A stretch of DNA of 64,000 nucleotides from Pseudomonadota bacterium (GCA_023423695.1 JAFAFA010000046.1:1-64000); one strand, 5' to 3'. Shown: positions 25,876 through 35,472, counted from the stretch's first letter. Numbers and translations are program-made. Notes: generated by a model not told the origin, from the sequence alone.

Positions 25876-27027
25876 CTACGCGCGTCCCCGCCGGATCAGC
25901 CGGGCCGAGGCGAAGCCCAGCCCAGCGGTCAGCGCGCCGACGCCGAGGAACAGTGGTGCGAAGCCGGTGTGGGTGGAGATGGTGCCGTAGAGCACCGGCC
26001 CGATCCCCTGCCCGATGAAGAAGCACGACGCGAACAGCGCCAGCGCCGACCCGCGGGCGGTCGGCGCCAGCTCCGTCGCCTGGGTCTGCATGGTGTTGTG
26101 CAGCATGTAGAAGCCGAAGCCTGCGACCAGGAAGGCGAGGCTCACCACCGGCCAGGGGACCGGGAAGGCGATGACCAGATAGGCCAGCCCCGCCGCCAGC
26201 CCGCCGGCCTTCATCATGCCCCACTGTCCGAGCGAGGCGATCAGCCGCCGCACCACCGCGCTGTAGGCAACACCGCCGATGGCGAAGGCGGCGATGGTCA
26301 GCCCGGCCTGGAAGGCGCTGGGCGCACCATGTTCGGCCAGAACCGGCGCCACGAAGGGGAAGACGCCGAAGATCAGCAGCCCTTCCGCCGCCACCGTGGC
26401 GAAGACGATCAGCGAGGCAGGGTTGGTCAGCACCGTCGCATAGTTCCGCTGCGCCCCGGCGATCGACAGCGGCGAGCGGGTTTCCACCTCGCGCGCCAGC
26501 CCGACCAGCGCCGCGGCGCAGATCAGGGCGGTCAAGCCGGTCGACAGGCCGAACACAGTGCGCCAGCCGAAGGCCTCGGCCAGCGCACCCGACACGGCGG
26601 AACCCGACATCTGCCCCAGGATCACCGCCAGCAGGAAGCGGCTGATGGCGATCTGGCGCTCCTCATAAGGAACCCGGTCGCCGATCAGCGCCATGGAGGC
26701 CGGGATGATGCCGCCGGCAAAGGCGCCGGCCAGGACGCGCCCGGCCATCACCGTGCCGTAGGTCGGCGCGATGGTGGACAGCGCCAGCCCGACCGTCAGC
26801 ACGCCCAGCGCCAGCCGCACCAGCCGCGACTTGCCGATGGCGTCGCCCACCGGCCCCAGCACGATCTGCATCAGCGCATAAGGCAGCGTGTAGGCGGAGG
26901 CCAGCAGCGCCGCCTGACGCACCGTCACGCCGAGGTCGTCGGCGATCAGCGTCAGCATCGGATCGGTGGTGCGCAGGGAAAAGGCGCTGGCGAAGCCGGC
27001 GAGGCCGAGCAGGAAGATGAGACGCAT
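25876..27027 (-). CDS. MFS transporter (drug/arabinose efflux type)
   Basis: 383 residues with twelve hydrophobic segments. The motif between helices 2 and 3, LGPVGDAIGKSRLVRLAL, matches MFS motif A, and AGRVLAGAFAGGIIPASMALIGDRVPYEERQ matches the helix 4-5 motif of the drug/H+ antiporter and arabinose-efflux group. The substrate is unknown. Its neighbours (GH4, GH1) raise the possibility of sugar efflux, but family members export many compounds. It is divergent from the NTF2-like gene over 206 bases. Confidence 0.88.
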   Translation of the reverse strand: MRLIFLLGLAGFASAFSLRTTDPMLTLIADDLGVTVRQAALLASAYTLPYALMQIVLGPVGDAIGKSRLVRLALGVLTVGLALSTIAPTYGTVMAGRVLAGAFAGGIIPASMALIGDRVPYEERQIAISRFLLAVILGQMSGSAVSGALAEAFGWRTVFGLSTGLTALICAAALVGLAREVETRSPLSIAGAQRNYATVLTNPASLIVFATVAAEGLLIFGVFPFVAPVLAEHGAPSAFQAGLTIAAFAIGGVAYSAVVRRLIASLGQWGMMKAGGLAAGLAYLVIAFPVPWPVVSLAFLVAGFGFYMLHNTMQTQATELAPTARGSALALFASCFFIGQGIGPVLYGTISTHTGFAPLFLGVGALTAGLGFASARLIRRGRA

Positions 27028-27233
27028 GGATGGCCCGAACGGCGACGATGAAGGTTCAGAACCTTAACCGGATCGGCCGCCGACGTACCGCAGTGCGACG
27101 GTGATGGCAGGCATGCGCATGTCGCGGGGAGGTTCGTGGCCGGCGTTACCTGCGACGTAATCGCTTCGGGTCCCTCCGCCGGGCGATGCTGGGTTCGCCG
27201 GGACAATCCGGTGGACAGAAAAGGGACCTGACG

Positions 27234-27611
27234 ATGACCGACGCGACCCATGCCCCCGCCGCGATCGCCGACCTCTACATCGCCGCCTGGAACGAGACCG
27301 ACCCGCAGCGCCGCCGCACCCTGATCGCGCAGGGCTGGAGCGAGGACGCCAGCTATCTGGACCCGCTGGCGGGGGTGAGCGGCCATGACGGGCTGGATGC
27401 CCTGATCGACGCCGTGCAGCGGCAGTTTCCCGGCCTGCGCTTCAGCCTCCAGGGGGCTGTGGACGGGCACAATGACCGGCTGCGCTTCTCCTGGGCGCTG
27501 GGGTCGGAGGGCGGCGAACCGCTCGCCCGCGGCACCGATTTCGTCCTGCTGGCGGCGGATGGCCGGCTGCGCAGCGTCACCGGCTTCCTCGACCAAGTGC
27601 CGACGGCCTGA
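27234..27611 (+). CDS. NTF2/SnoaL-like domain protein
   Basis: 125 residues from ATG 27234 with AAGGGA about nine bases upstream. One SnoaL/NTF2-like alpha+beta barrel: IADLYIAAWNETDPQRRRTLIAQGWSEDASYLDPLAGVSGHDGLDALIDAVQRQFPG, then strands ending DGRLRSVTGFLDQVP. Such domains act as small isomerases, hydrolases or binding proteins. It is followed 30 bases later by an alpha/beta hydrolase and then an XRE regulator, an arrangement that suggests a small inducible detoxification or catabolic unit. The function is not identified. Confidence 0.85.
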   Translation: MTDATHAPAAIADLYIAAWNETDPQRRRTLIAQGWSEDASYLDPLAGVSGHDGLDALIDAVQRQFPGLRFSLQGAVDGHNDRLRFSWALGSEGGEPLARGTDFVLLAADGRLRSVTGFLDQVPTA

Positions 27612-27641
27612 ACCGCAGATCGTGCTCAAGGGAGGGAAATC

Positions 27642-28451
27642 ATGGGCTTCATCCACACCGACGATGGCGTGCGGCTGTTCTATCGCGATTGGGGCAAGGG
27701 CAGCCGGCCCATCCTGTTCGTGTCGAGCTGGTCGCTGACTTCCGACGCCTGGGCTTATCAGATGGCGCCGCTGTCCGAACAGGGCTGCCGCTGCATCGCC
27801 TTCGACCGCCGCGGCCATGGCAAGTCCGACGAGTCGCCGTCCGGATACGGCTTCGACCGGCTGGCCGACGACATCGCCGCGCTGATGGACGGGCTGGATC
27901 TGCGGGAGGTGACGCTGGTCGGCCATTCGATGGCGACGGGGGAAATCGTGCGTTACCTGACCCGGCATGGTGCCGGGCGGGTGAAGGGCGTGGTGATGGT
28001 GGGCACCATCACGCCGCTGATGGCGCGGACCGACGACAACCCCGACGGCGTCGATCCGGCGCTGTTCGAGGCGTTCCGGACGGAGCAGTTACTGCGCGAC
28101 TTCCCGAAATGGCTGGGCGACAACATCGACCCCTTCGTGAACGAGGAAACCTCGGCGGAGATGAAGGGCTGGATCACCGGGATGGCGCTGCAATCCTCCT
28201 TGCTGGCCCTGCTGGAGTGCCATCGCGCCATCACCTCGGCCGATTTCCGCGAGGAGCTGCCGGCCATTTCCGTGCCCACGCTCGTCCTGCATGGCGACCA
28301 AGACGTGACCACGCCGCTGTCGCTCGCCGAGCGCACGGTGGCGTCGATGCCGAACGCCACGCTGTCGCTCTACGAGGGGGGTCCGCACGGCCTGTTCCTC
28401 ACCCACCGCGACCGCTTCAACGCGGAACTGCTGGCCTTCGCCCGCGGATGA
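27642..28451 (+). CDS. Alpha/beta hydrolase (non-haem haloperoxidase/esterase-like)
   Basis: 269 residues from ATG 27642 behind AGGGAGGG. The fold opens GVRLFYRDWGKGSRPILFVSSWSLTSDAW; oxyanion and nucleophile motifs are FDRRGHGKSD and GHSMATGE (catalytic Ser); the acid is in LHGDQDVTTP and the His in GGPHGLF. Closest in style to non-haem chloroperoxidases and arylesterases, which are serine hydrolases despite the name. It is probably co-transcribed with the NTF2-like gene and followed 54 bases later by the XRE regulator gene. Confidence 0.9.
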   Translation: MGFIHTDDGVRLFYRDWGKGSRPILFVSSWSLTSDAWAYQMAPLSEQGCRCIAFDRRGHGKSDESPSGYGFDRLADDIAALMDGLDLREVTLVGHSMATGEIVRYLTRHGAGRVKGVVMVGTITPLMARTDDNPDGVDPALFEAFRTEQLLRDFPKWLGDNIDPFVNEETSAEMKGWITGMALQSSLLALLECHRAITSADFREELPAISVPTLVLHGDQDVTTPLSLAERTVASMPNATLSLYEGGPHGLFLTHRDRFNAELLAFARG

Positions 28452-28505
28452 CGGCAAGCATGGCAGCCGACCATTTGCAGTTGCCACGAGTTCGGAGCAG
28501 GTCCC

Positions 28506-29372
28506 ATGCCCCATGGCACTCCCCAAACCGCCGCCCCCTCCGGCAGGGCTCCGGCCGGGCCGCCGGTCGGCGCCCTGCTGCGGTCCTGGCGGCAGCGGCG
28601 CGGCCTCAGCCAGCTCGATCTCGCCTGCGAGGCCGACATCTCCACACGGCATGTCAGCTTTCTGGAGACCGGCCGCTCGCAGCCCAGCCGCGGCATGCTG
28701 ATCCATCTGGCCGAAAGGCTGGACGTGCCGCTGCGGGAGCGCAACGCCCTGCTGGTCGCCGCCGGCTTCGCCCCGGTCTACAGCGAACACAACCTGGACA
28801 ATCCGGCAATGGAGGCGGCGCGCAAGGCGGTCGATCTGGTGCTGACCGGGCATGAGCCCTTCCCGGCGCTGGCGGTCGACCGACATTGGCATCTGCTGGC
28901 GGCGAACCGGGCGGTGGCGCCGCTGCTGGAAGGCGTGTCGGCCGAACTGCTGACCCCACCGGTCAACGTCCTGCGCCTCAGCCTGCATCCCGGCGGGCTG
29001 GCCGGCCGCATCGGCAACTGGGCGCAGTGGCGGGAGCATGTGCTGTCCCGCCTGACCCGCCAGATCGAAGCGAGCGCGGACCCGGTGCTGGTGGAGTTGC
29101 GCAGCGAGTTGCAGGGCTATCCGGCGCCGGCCTCGTTTTTGGATGATGGCGGTGTGGACGGGCACCATCCCGACGTGGTGGTGCCGCTGCGGCTGCACAC
29201 GCCCCTCGGCCTGCTGAGCCTGTTCAGCACGACCACCGTCTTCGGGACGGCGGTGGACGTCACGCTGTCGGAACTGGCCATCGAGGCGTTTTTTCCGGCC
29301 GATGCCGAAACGGCGGAGCGGCTGCGCGCGCAACTTGCCGAAATCCCCTCTCCCCCCGGGGGAGAGGGTTAG
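28506..29372 (+). CDS. XRE-family regulator with MmyB-like ligand-binding domain
   Basis: 288 residues from ATG 28506. The N-terminal HTH is LLRSWRQRRGLSQLDLACEADISTRHVSFLETGRSQPSRGMLIHLAERLDVPLRERNALLVAAGFAPVY; the C-terminal region (about 100-280) is the MmyB-like PAS-type domain, recognisable in EPFPALAVDRHWHLLAANRAVAPLL and NVLRLSLHPGGLAGRIGNWAQWREHVL. Regulators of this type often control the neighbouring hydrolase or dehydrogenase genes. The final ten residues, EIPSPPGGEG, and the TAG stop are encoded by a dispersed palindromic repeat, so the original C-terminus has probably been replaced. Confidence 0.9.
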   Translation: MPHGTPQTAAPSGRAPAGPPVGALLRSWRQRRGLSQLDLACEADISTRHVSFLETGRSQPSRGMLIHLAERLDVPLRERNALLVAAGFAPVYSEHNLDNPAMEAARKAVDLVLTGHEPFPALAVDRHWHLLAANRAVAPLLEGVSAELLTPPVNVLRLSLHPGGLAGRIGNWAQWREHVLSRLTRQIEASADPVLVELRSELQGYPAPASFLDDGGVDGHHPDVVVPLRLHTPLGLLSLFSTTTVFGTAVDVTLSELAIEAFFPADAETAERLRAQLAEIPSPPGGEG

Positions 29373-29488
29373 GGTGAGGGGGGCGCAAGGCGAGGATTAT
29401 CAAAAATCGCCCACTCTCCGCTCCCCACTATCTCCACGCAGGGCATCCCCCTCATCCCGACCCTCTCCCCAGGGGGAGAGGGGGATTT
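29341..29488. repeat. Inverted repeat of a second dispersed family (AAATCCCCTCTCCCC ends)
   Basis: Outer arms AAATCCCCTCTCCCCC at 29341 and GGGGGAGAGGGGGATTT ending at 29488 are inverted; inside each is a short GC hairpin (CCCCCCGGGGG; CCCCAGGGGG) and a GGGTTAGGGTGAGGG / CTCATCCCGACCC pair. It resembles, without matching, the 2431 and 49143 repeats. It supplies the last codons of the XRE gene and probably the transcription end between that gene and putA. Confidence 0.8.
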
Positions 29489-29503
29489 CCACCACTCCCG
29501 CAC

Positions 29504-32500
29504 TCAGCTCATCGCCACCAGGCTGGCGTTGCCGCCGGCCGCGGTGGTGTTGGTGCTGAGCGAGCGCTCGTTCACCAGCCAGGCGATCTCCACCCCGTCG
29601 CCGCCGGCCGGAACGCCCTGGGTCAGGACGATGGGGCCGGGCAGTTCGGCGATGCGGCGGCTGGCGGCCAGCAGGCGGCTGGCGTCGCCCTCCACCAGCG
29701 CACCGGCCAGCGGTCCGAACGACGTCCAGTTCGCGCTCACCCGGACGCGGGCAGCTAGCTCCGCCGACAGGCTCTTCAGACCGGCAGTGACGGCCCCGTC
29801 GCCGTCGACCACCACCTCGTTGCCGGTGGCGAGTGCCGCCCCCAGCAGCCGATACAGCCCGTCTTCCGTCTGCGGCAGCAGCAGGATGCGGCCGCGCGGG
29901 ATCAGGCTGTAGATGTTCTGCTCACCCACCGGGCCGGCCAACTCCACGCTGCCGCCGACCGGGGATCGCTTCGCCAGCGTCCGTACATCGGTGGCGAGCG
30001 CCGCCTTGCCTTGGTCGGCCAGCCAGTCGGCAAGGGCGTGGGCCGGCGCACGTACGGCATCGTCGCCGCGCAAGCCCAGTTCCAGGGACGGGCGTACGGA
30101 CAGCAGGCGCGACAAGTACAGCGGGCCGCCGGCCTTCGGGCCGGTGCCGGACAGGCCATGGCCGCCGAAGGGCTGTACGCCGACCACCGCGCCGATGGTG
30201 TTGCGGTTGACGTACAGGTTGCCGGCCTCGATCCGGCTGGTCACCCGGTCGATGGTGGCGTCGATGCGGGTGTGCAGGCCGAAGGTCAGGCCATAGCCGG
30301 TGCCGTTGATGGCATCGACCAGCCGGTCTAGATCGTCGCGGCGGAAGCGCAGGACATGCAGGACCGGGCCGAACACCTCGCGTTCCAGTTCACCGATGCT
30401 GCCGATCTCGACGATGGTCGGCGCGACGAAGGTGCCGTTGGCGGTCTCCGCCGGCAATGGCAGCGACTCGACCCGGCAGCCCTTGGCCTTCATCGCCTCG
30501 ATGTGGCGGGCGATGCCATCGCGCGCCTCCGCCGTGATAACCGGCCCGACATCGACGGCCAGCCGGTCGGGGCTGCCGACGCGCAGTTCGCGCATCGCGC
30601 CCTTCAGCATGGTCAGTGTGCGGTCAGCGACATCCTCCTGCAGGCAGAGAATGCGCAGGGCCGAGCAGCGTTGCCCCGCGCTGTCGAAGGCCGAGGCGAT
30701 CACGTCACCCACCACCTGCTCGGCCAAAGCCGACGAGTCGACGATCATGGCGTTCTGGCCGCCGGTCTCGGCGATCAGCGGGATCGGCGCGCCGTCCGGC
30801 GACAGCCGCCCGGCCAGCTGGCGCTGGATCAGGCGGGCCACGTCGGTCGAGCCGGTGAACATCACCGCACGGGTGCCGGCATGGCCGACCAGGGCGGCGC
30901 CGACCTCGCCCGCGCCGGGCAGAAGCTGGACCGCGCCAGCGGGCACGCCGGCGGCGCGGAGGATGCGAACCGCCTCCGCCGCGACCAGCGGGGTTTCCTC
31001 CGCCGGCTTGGCCAGCACCGGATTGCCGGCGGCCAGCGCCGCGGCGACCTGACCGGAGAAGATGGCGAGCGGGAAATTCCACGGGCTGATGCAGACCACC
31101 GGCCCCAGCGGCACATGGGTGTCGTTGCTGAAGCCGTCGCGCACCCGGGCGCCGTAATAGCGCAGGAAGTCGATGGCCTCGCGCACCTCGGCGATGGCGT
31201 TGGCGGTGGACTTGCCGGCCTCGCGGATGATCAGGCCCAGCAGGGTCGGCATGCGCGCCTGCATCTCGTCGGCGGCGCGGAACAGGCAGGCGGCGCGCTC
31301 GGCCGGCGGGGTGGCGGCCCAGACTGGGGCAGCCGCCTCGGCGAACAGGAAGGCGTCGGCGATGTCCGCCGGAGCGGCATCGACGCAGTGCCCGACAACG
31401 TCCCGACGGTCGGCCGGGTTCAGCACCGGCTCGGCCTTGCCTTGGCGCTCCCCGTCAGCCAGCACCGGGGCGGCGGTCCAGCCGACCGTGGTGCTGTCGC
31501 GAAGCGCAGCGGACAACTCGGCCAGCGTGACTTCGTTCGACAGGTCGAGGCCGGCGGAGTTCGCCCGCTCCGTGCCATAGAGATCGGTCGGCAGGGCGAT
31601 CAGCGGGTTCTTCGCGCCCACCGGCAGGGAGGCGCGGGCCAGCGCCACCGGGTCGGCGACCAGATCGTCGATCGACACGCTCTTGTCGGCGATGCGGTTG
31701 ACGAAGGAGCTGTTGGCACCGTTCTCCAGCAGGCGGCGGACCAGATAGGCCAGCAGAGTCTCGTGCGTGCCGACCGGGGCATAGACGCGGCAGGGACGCT
31801 TCAGCGGACCGACCACCTCCTTGTACAGCGGCTCGCCCATGCCGTGCAGGCACTGGAACTCGTACTGGCCGACCTTGAACTCGCCGCCCATATGCGCGGC
31901 CATCCGGTAGATGGTCGCCAGCGTCTGGGCGTTGTGGGTGGCGAACTGCGGGAACACCGCGTCGGGCGCCGCCAGCAGCCGGCGGGCGCAGGCGACATAG
32001 GACACGTCGGTGTGCAGCTTCCGGGTGTAGACCGGGAAATCTTCCAGCCCGTCGACCTGGGCGCGCTTGATCTCGCTGTCCCAATAGGCGCCCTTCACCA
32101 GACGCACCATCAGCCGGTGGCCGCTGCGCCGGGCCAGATCGACGACGAAGTCGATGACGTAGGGGCAGCGCTTGCCATAGGCCTGGACGACGAAGCCGAT
32201 GCCGTTCCAGCCCTTCAGGTCCGGATCGAAGCACAGCGATTCCAGCAGGTCGAGCGACAGCTCCAGCCGGTCCGCCTCCTCGGCGTCGATGTTCAGGCCA
32301 ATGTCGTAGCGGTGTGCCAGCCGGGCCAATTCGGTGACGCGCGGCAGCAGTTCCGCCATCACGCGGTCGGCCTGGGCACGGGAATAGCGCGGGTGCAGGG
32401 CCGACAGCTTGATCGAGATGCCGGGGCCGTCATAGATGCCGCGCCCGGCCGACGCCTTGCCGATGGCGTGGATCGCCTTTTCATAATCAGCGTAATAGCG

Positions 32501-33286
32501 GTCGGCGTCGGCCGCGGTCGTCGCCGCCTCCCCCAGCATGTCGTAGGAATAGCGGAAGCCCTCCGCCTCCATCTTGCGACTGTTGGACAGCGCCTCGTCG
32601 ATGGTCTGGCCGGTGACGAACTGCTCGCCCATCATCCGCATGGCCATATCGACACCGCGGCGGATCAGCGGCTCGCCGCCGCGCAGGATCAGCTTGGTCA
32701 GCGCCGACGACAGCGCCTGCTCGCCGCCGAAGCCATCGCCCAACACGCCCGTCACCTTGCCGGTGACCAGCAGCCCCCAGGTCGCGGCGTTGACGAACAG
32801 CGACGGGCTGTTGCCGAGATGCGCGCGCCAGTCGCCACCGGCGATCTTGTCGCGGATCAGCGCGTCGCGGGTGGCGCGGTCGGGAATGCGCAGCAGCGCC
32901 TCCGCCAGGCACATCAGCGCCACGCCTTCCTGACTCGACAGGCTGTATTCGTGAATCAGCCCCTCCACCCCGCGCCCCTGCGGCTTGGCGCGCAGCGCCG
33001 CGATCAGCGTGCGCGCGGTCTGGGCCGCCGCGGCAGTCACCTCAGCCGGAAGAGTCGCCTGCTCCACCAGCCACGCCACGCAGTCCGGTTCCGGCCGGCG
33101 ATAGGCGGCAGTGATCGCCTGACGCAGCGGACTGGCCGGACGAACGACGGGGGCGAAGGCGGCGAAGGGGCCGGTTCCGCTGGAGAGGGACGGTTCGGTG
33201 GCGGGGGCGACGCTCGGGTCGATCATCTGGTTCATCGCGTGGCTGGCTCTGGGCGAGGGAGGGGTCGGAGGCATCGAAACGCTCAT
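29504..33286 (-). CDS. putA: Bifunctional proline dehydrogenase / delta-1-pyrroline-5-carboxylate dehydrogenase
   Basis: About 1260 residues. An N-terminal helical arm, then the FAD proline dehydrogenase barrel (about 230-490; YDMLGEAATTAADADRYYADYE, SIKLSALHPRYSRAQADRV, RLVKGAYWDSEIKRAQ). The NAD-dependent aldehyde dehydrogenase follows (about 540-1010) with catalytic Cys in SAGQRCSALRIL and Glu in IAETGGQNAMIVDSSALAEQ. A further C-terminal ALDH-like domain makes it the long, type-B kind. The ribbon-helix-helix repressor domain of enteric PutA is absent. Both reactions of proline to glutamate oxidation are covered, with channelling between sites. The start is uncertain: ATG 33286 is the longest ATG choice, with ATG 33235 and TTG 33313 as alternatives, none with a clear ribosome site. 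Confidence 0.95.
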   Translation of the reverse strand: MSVSMPPTPPSPRASHAMNQMIDPSVAPATEPSLSSGTGPFAAFAPVVRPASPLRQAITAAYRRPEPDCVAWLVEQATLPAEVTAAAAQTARTLIAALRAKPQGRGVEGLIHEYSLSSQEGVALMCLAEALLRIPDRATRDALIRDKIAGGDWRAHLGNSPSLFVNAATWGLLVTGKVTGVLGDGFGGEQALSSALTKLILRGGEPLIRRGVDMAMRMMGEQFVTGQTIDEALSNSRKMEAEGFRYSYDMLGEAATTAADADRYYADYEKAIHAIGKASAGRGIYDGPGISIKLSALHPRYSRAQADRVMAELLPRVTELARLAHRYDIGLNIDAEEADRLELSLDLLESLCFDPDLKGWNGIGFVVQAYGKRCPYVIDFVVDLARRSGHRLMVRLVKGAYWDSEIKRAQVDGLEDFPVYTRKLHTDVSYVACARRLLAAPDAVFPQFATHNAQTLATIYRMAAHMGGEFKVGQYEFQCLHGMGEPLYKEVVGPLKRPCRVYAPVGTHETLLAYLVRRLLENGANSSFVNRIADKSVSIDDLVADPVALARASLPVGAKNPLIALPTDLYGTERANSAGLDLSNEVTLAELSAALRDSTTVGWTAAPVLADGERQGKAEPVLNPADRRDVVGHCVDAAPADIADAFLFAEAAAPVWAATPPAERAACLFRAADEMQARMPTLLGLIIREAGKSTANAIAEVREAIDFLRYYGARVRDGFSNDTHVPLGPVVCISPWNFPLAIFSGQVAAALAAGNPVLAKPAEETPLVAAEAVRILRAAGVPAGAVQLLPGAGEVGAALVGHAGTRAVMFTGSTDVARLIQRQLAGRLSPDGAPIPLIAETGGQNAMIVDSSALAEQVVGDVIASAFDSAGQRCSALRILCLQEDVADRTLTMLKGAMRELRVGSPDRLAVDVGPVITAEARDGIARHIEAMKAKGCRVESLPLPAETANGTFVAPTIVEIGSIGELEREVFGPVLHVLRFRRDDLDRLVDAINGTGYGLTFGLHTRIDATIDRVTSRIEAGNLYVNRNTIGAVVGVQPFGGHGLSGTGPKAGGPLYLSRLLSVRPSLELGLRGDDAVRAPAHALADWLADQGKAALATDVRTLAKRSPVGGSVELAGPVGEQNIYSLIPRGRILLLPQTEDGLYRLLGAALATGNEVVVDGDGAVTAGLKSLSAELAARVRVSANWTSFGPLAGALVEGDASRLLAASRRIAELPGPIVLTQGVPAGGDGVEIAWLVNERSLSTNTTAAGGNASLVAMS

Positions 33287-33595
33287 GTCCGGCGGTTCGC
33301 AAAGCCGGTCCAACGCCTGTCAGGCTAACCGATTTTCCGGGCTCCTTTCCATCTGGTATTTTCCGCATTTTTCCAACTTAAATTCTGCTTACGCACTGTG
33401 AATCAGAATATAAAGCGGTAATTCCGCCATAAAATCAGAACATCTAGGGGGTTTTTGATCACGCCAAACCGGCATTTCCGTTTTTGCAGAATAAAAATCA
33501 GCCCAACAGCTTTCCCGCCGACGATCCGTATGGATGCGGCCGTCCGTTTCGGAGATTCGGCGGGATTGAGGAGGAGCGCCCTGAACGACGGAGAC
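33287..33595. other. Intergenic region upstream of putA
   Basis: 309 bases, strongly AT-rich from about 33340 to 33500, so the putA promoter and any regulator site should be here. I see no convincing gene, inverted repeat or terminator in it. Confidence 0.5.
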
Positions 33596-34213
33596 TCAGC
33601 CCTTCAACGGCTTTGTACGGCCGCCCTCGGACGGCTTGCGGACAGGCACCGGGGGCGCGGCCTTCTCGCCGCCGGCTTCCCCCAGATAGGTCTGCGCCGC
33701 GGCAACAACGGAGCGCCAGGGGCGCTCCAACGGGAATTGCGGCCATCCGCCGGCGAACAGGCCGGAGATCATCCAGCCCGCCATCAGCGTCACCGCCAAT
33801 TGTTCGGAAAAGCCGCCCGTCTTCAGCACCGGCAGGGCGAAGTTGCGCCGCCGCTTGATCGGCCACAGCAGCGGCAGCCCGGCCGGCGTCAGCAGGTCGC
33901 CGGCCAGATGGGTGAGATAGCCGACGATGAAGGGGATCAGCAGGTGCTGGTAGGCCGCATGCTCATGCAGAACCCACAGGCATCCGGCGATGGCCAGCGC
34001 CGAATGGGTGACGCCGCGATGTCCGAAGATGTTGGAGATCGCCGTGGACAGTGGCTTCACCATCTGCCCCAGAGTCGATTTCGGATGATCGATGTCCGGC
34101 GCCAGCGCGCCCAGAATCGCCGCGCCGAAGGCGACCGGATCGAAGGCCATCCCGTACCGGCTCGACAGGTAGAACCAGGTGGCGCCACCGACGATTATGT
34201 GAGAGGACGCCAT
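33596..34213 (-). CDS. Inner-membrane metal-dependent hydrolase, YdjM/DUF457 family
   Basis: 205 residues from ATG 34213 (a GTG one codon earlier is possible). Family motifs: SSHIIVGG at the N-terminus, ALAPDIDHPKS (metal-binding Asp-x-Asp-His), GHRGVTHS (His residues) and GYLTHLAGDLLTPAGLPLLWP (His...Asp). Several hydrophobic stretches place it in the inner membrane. E. coli YdjM is an SOS-induced member; here I see no LexA box. The last 35 residues are charged and Pro-rich. Its gene precedes putA on the same strand, 309 bases away, and is probably independent. Confidence 0.87.
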   Translation of the reverse strand: MASSHIIVGGATWFYLSSRYGMAFDPVAFGAAILGALAPDIDHPKSTLGQMVKPLSTAISNIFGHRGVTHSALAIAGCLWVLHEHAAYQHLLIPFIVGYLTHLAGDLLTPAGLPLLWPIKRRRNFALPVLKTGGFSEQLAVTLMAGWMISGLFAGGWPQFPLERPWRSVVAAAQTYLGEAGGEKAAPPVPVRKPSEGGRTKPLKG

Positions 34214-34409
34214 CACCGTCGGTCACCGGGGGCCTTAAGCTGGTCTCTGTCGGGACGTGGACTGCGCCAAGCCCGAAATGGGGGTAGCGTGACCTTAGGA
34301 TATTCTTCGCCTCCAGAACAATATCACAAGCAGGATGGAGGGATTCCCCAAACGCATAACCTCCATGCGTTCGTCAACGGTGGGTTGCCGGCCGGCGCGT
34401 CGCCGCCGG

Positions 34410-34991
34410 TCATTTGCGCTTGTTCTCCGCTTGAGTCGCCTCGATCTCGTCCAGCACGGCCTCGGGCGCGACATCCTGCCGGATGATGTCCAACTCGGCA
34501 TCGACCTCCGTCTTCACCCCCAGATGGTCGGCGATGGAGGAGACCAGCGTCACCAGCCGCGTCACCTCATGCTCGGCCAGCAGGCTGATCTGCAGATCCA
34601 GGTCGGCGCGCTTGTCCGACACCGCGGCCATGCGGTTCTGGCTGATGAGGACGAAGGTGGACAGGAAGATCGCCTCCACCGACGCGATCATCGCCAGCAC
34701 GACGAAGGACGGGTCCCATGGCTTGACGACGGGAATCCATCCCAGATTGATCAGGATCCAGCCGCCGAACAGCACCAGATGCAGGTAGACGAAGCGCAGG
34801 CTGCCGGTGAAGCGGGTGATCGCGTCGGCGATGCGGTCCTGAAGCGTCGCCTCCACCTCCTCGCGCTTGCGGCGGGCCTGGAGCGCCTGGATGTTGCGCT
34901 CCAGCACGGCGCTGAGGCCGGGGGTCTGGGGTGGCGGGTAGGTCGGCGGGCCGCCGCTGCGCCCGGCGCCGGCCTGTGGGAAATCTGCCAT
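34410..34991 (-). CDS. DUF1003 family membrane protein
   Basis: 193 residues from ATG 34991 with GGAGG eight bases upstream. The DUF1003 core is RIADAITRFTGSLRFVYLHLVLFGGWILINLGWIPVVKPWDPSFVVLAMIASVEAIFLSTFVLISQNRM, giving two membrane helices, followed by a cytoplasmic helical tail (KRADLDLQISLLAEHEVTRLV...). The N-terminal 30 residues are Pro/Gly-rich. The function is not established; family members are often next to stress genes. It is divergent from the small acidic protein gene at 35161. Confidence 0.88.
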   Translation of the reverse strand: MADFPQAGAGRSGGPPTYPPPQTPGLSAVLERNIQALQARRKREEVEATLQDRIADAITRFTGSLRFVYLHLVLFGGWILINLGWIPVVKPWDPSFVVLAMIASVEAIFLSTFVLISQNRMAAVSDKRADLDLQISLLAEHEVTRLVTLVSSIADHLGVKTEVDAELDIIRQDVAPEAVLDEIEATQAENKRK

Positions 34992-35160
34992 CGTTGGGCC
35001 TCCATACTCCGCGGCGGCCGTCCGGGCGATGCCGCCGTCCGCCGCCAACGACAACCGCGGCCCCGGACGGTCGTTCCGACCCCATGCCTTGCGACCGGGC
35101 CCGGAACTCCCGACCGGACGGCATGTTGGCCGAAGGGAGAACACCAACCGGGAGAGCAGC

Positions 35161-35472
35161 ATGGGCAACGACATCGACAAGGACATGAATGAGGATCGCG
35201 ACCGGCGGGTCTCCAACGCCGACAGCCCCAATCCAGGCGCACAGGGAGGCGGACCGGTCACCCCCGACCGGGCCGGCCAGGGCATGGGGGTCGGAACCGG
35301 CAGCGCGGACGACCTGCCGCACACCGTCGGCGGCGGACCGTCGACCACCGTCACCGTCGGCGAGGGCACCGGACAGCGCCGCGACCTGCCGGACCAGCAC
35401 GCCGCCCCGCCGACCCCGAAGGACGATGCCGGCAAGCGCCCGCGCAACAGGGAGGAAGGCAAGCCGGGCTGA
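35161..35472 (+). CDS. Small hydrophilic, probably disordered protein
   Basis: 103 residues from ATG 35161 (GGGAGAG just upstream). Very polar and rich in Asp, Gly, Pro and Arg, with no hydrophobic core, membrane segment or signal peptide, so likely disordered. The composition resembles hydrophilin-like or stress-associated proteins. It is flanked by the DUF1003 and hemerythrin genes, both of a stress flavour. I do not recognise a family; the ribosome site and its place in a gene-sized gap are the main support. Confidence 0.6.
   Translation: MGNDIDKDMNEDRDRRVSNADSPNPGAQGGGPVTPDRAGQGMGVGTGSADDLPHTVGGGPSTTVTVGEGTGQRRDLPDQHAAPPTPKDDAGKRPRNREEGKPG

Noticed and set aside
30356..33328. 990-codon open frame antisense to putA
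   Set aside because: High-GC shadow: the putA strand encodes complete PRODH and P5CDH domains; the antisense protein is Arg/Gly/His-rich with no domain.
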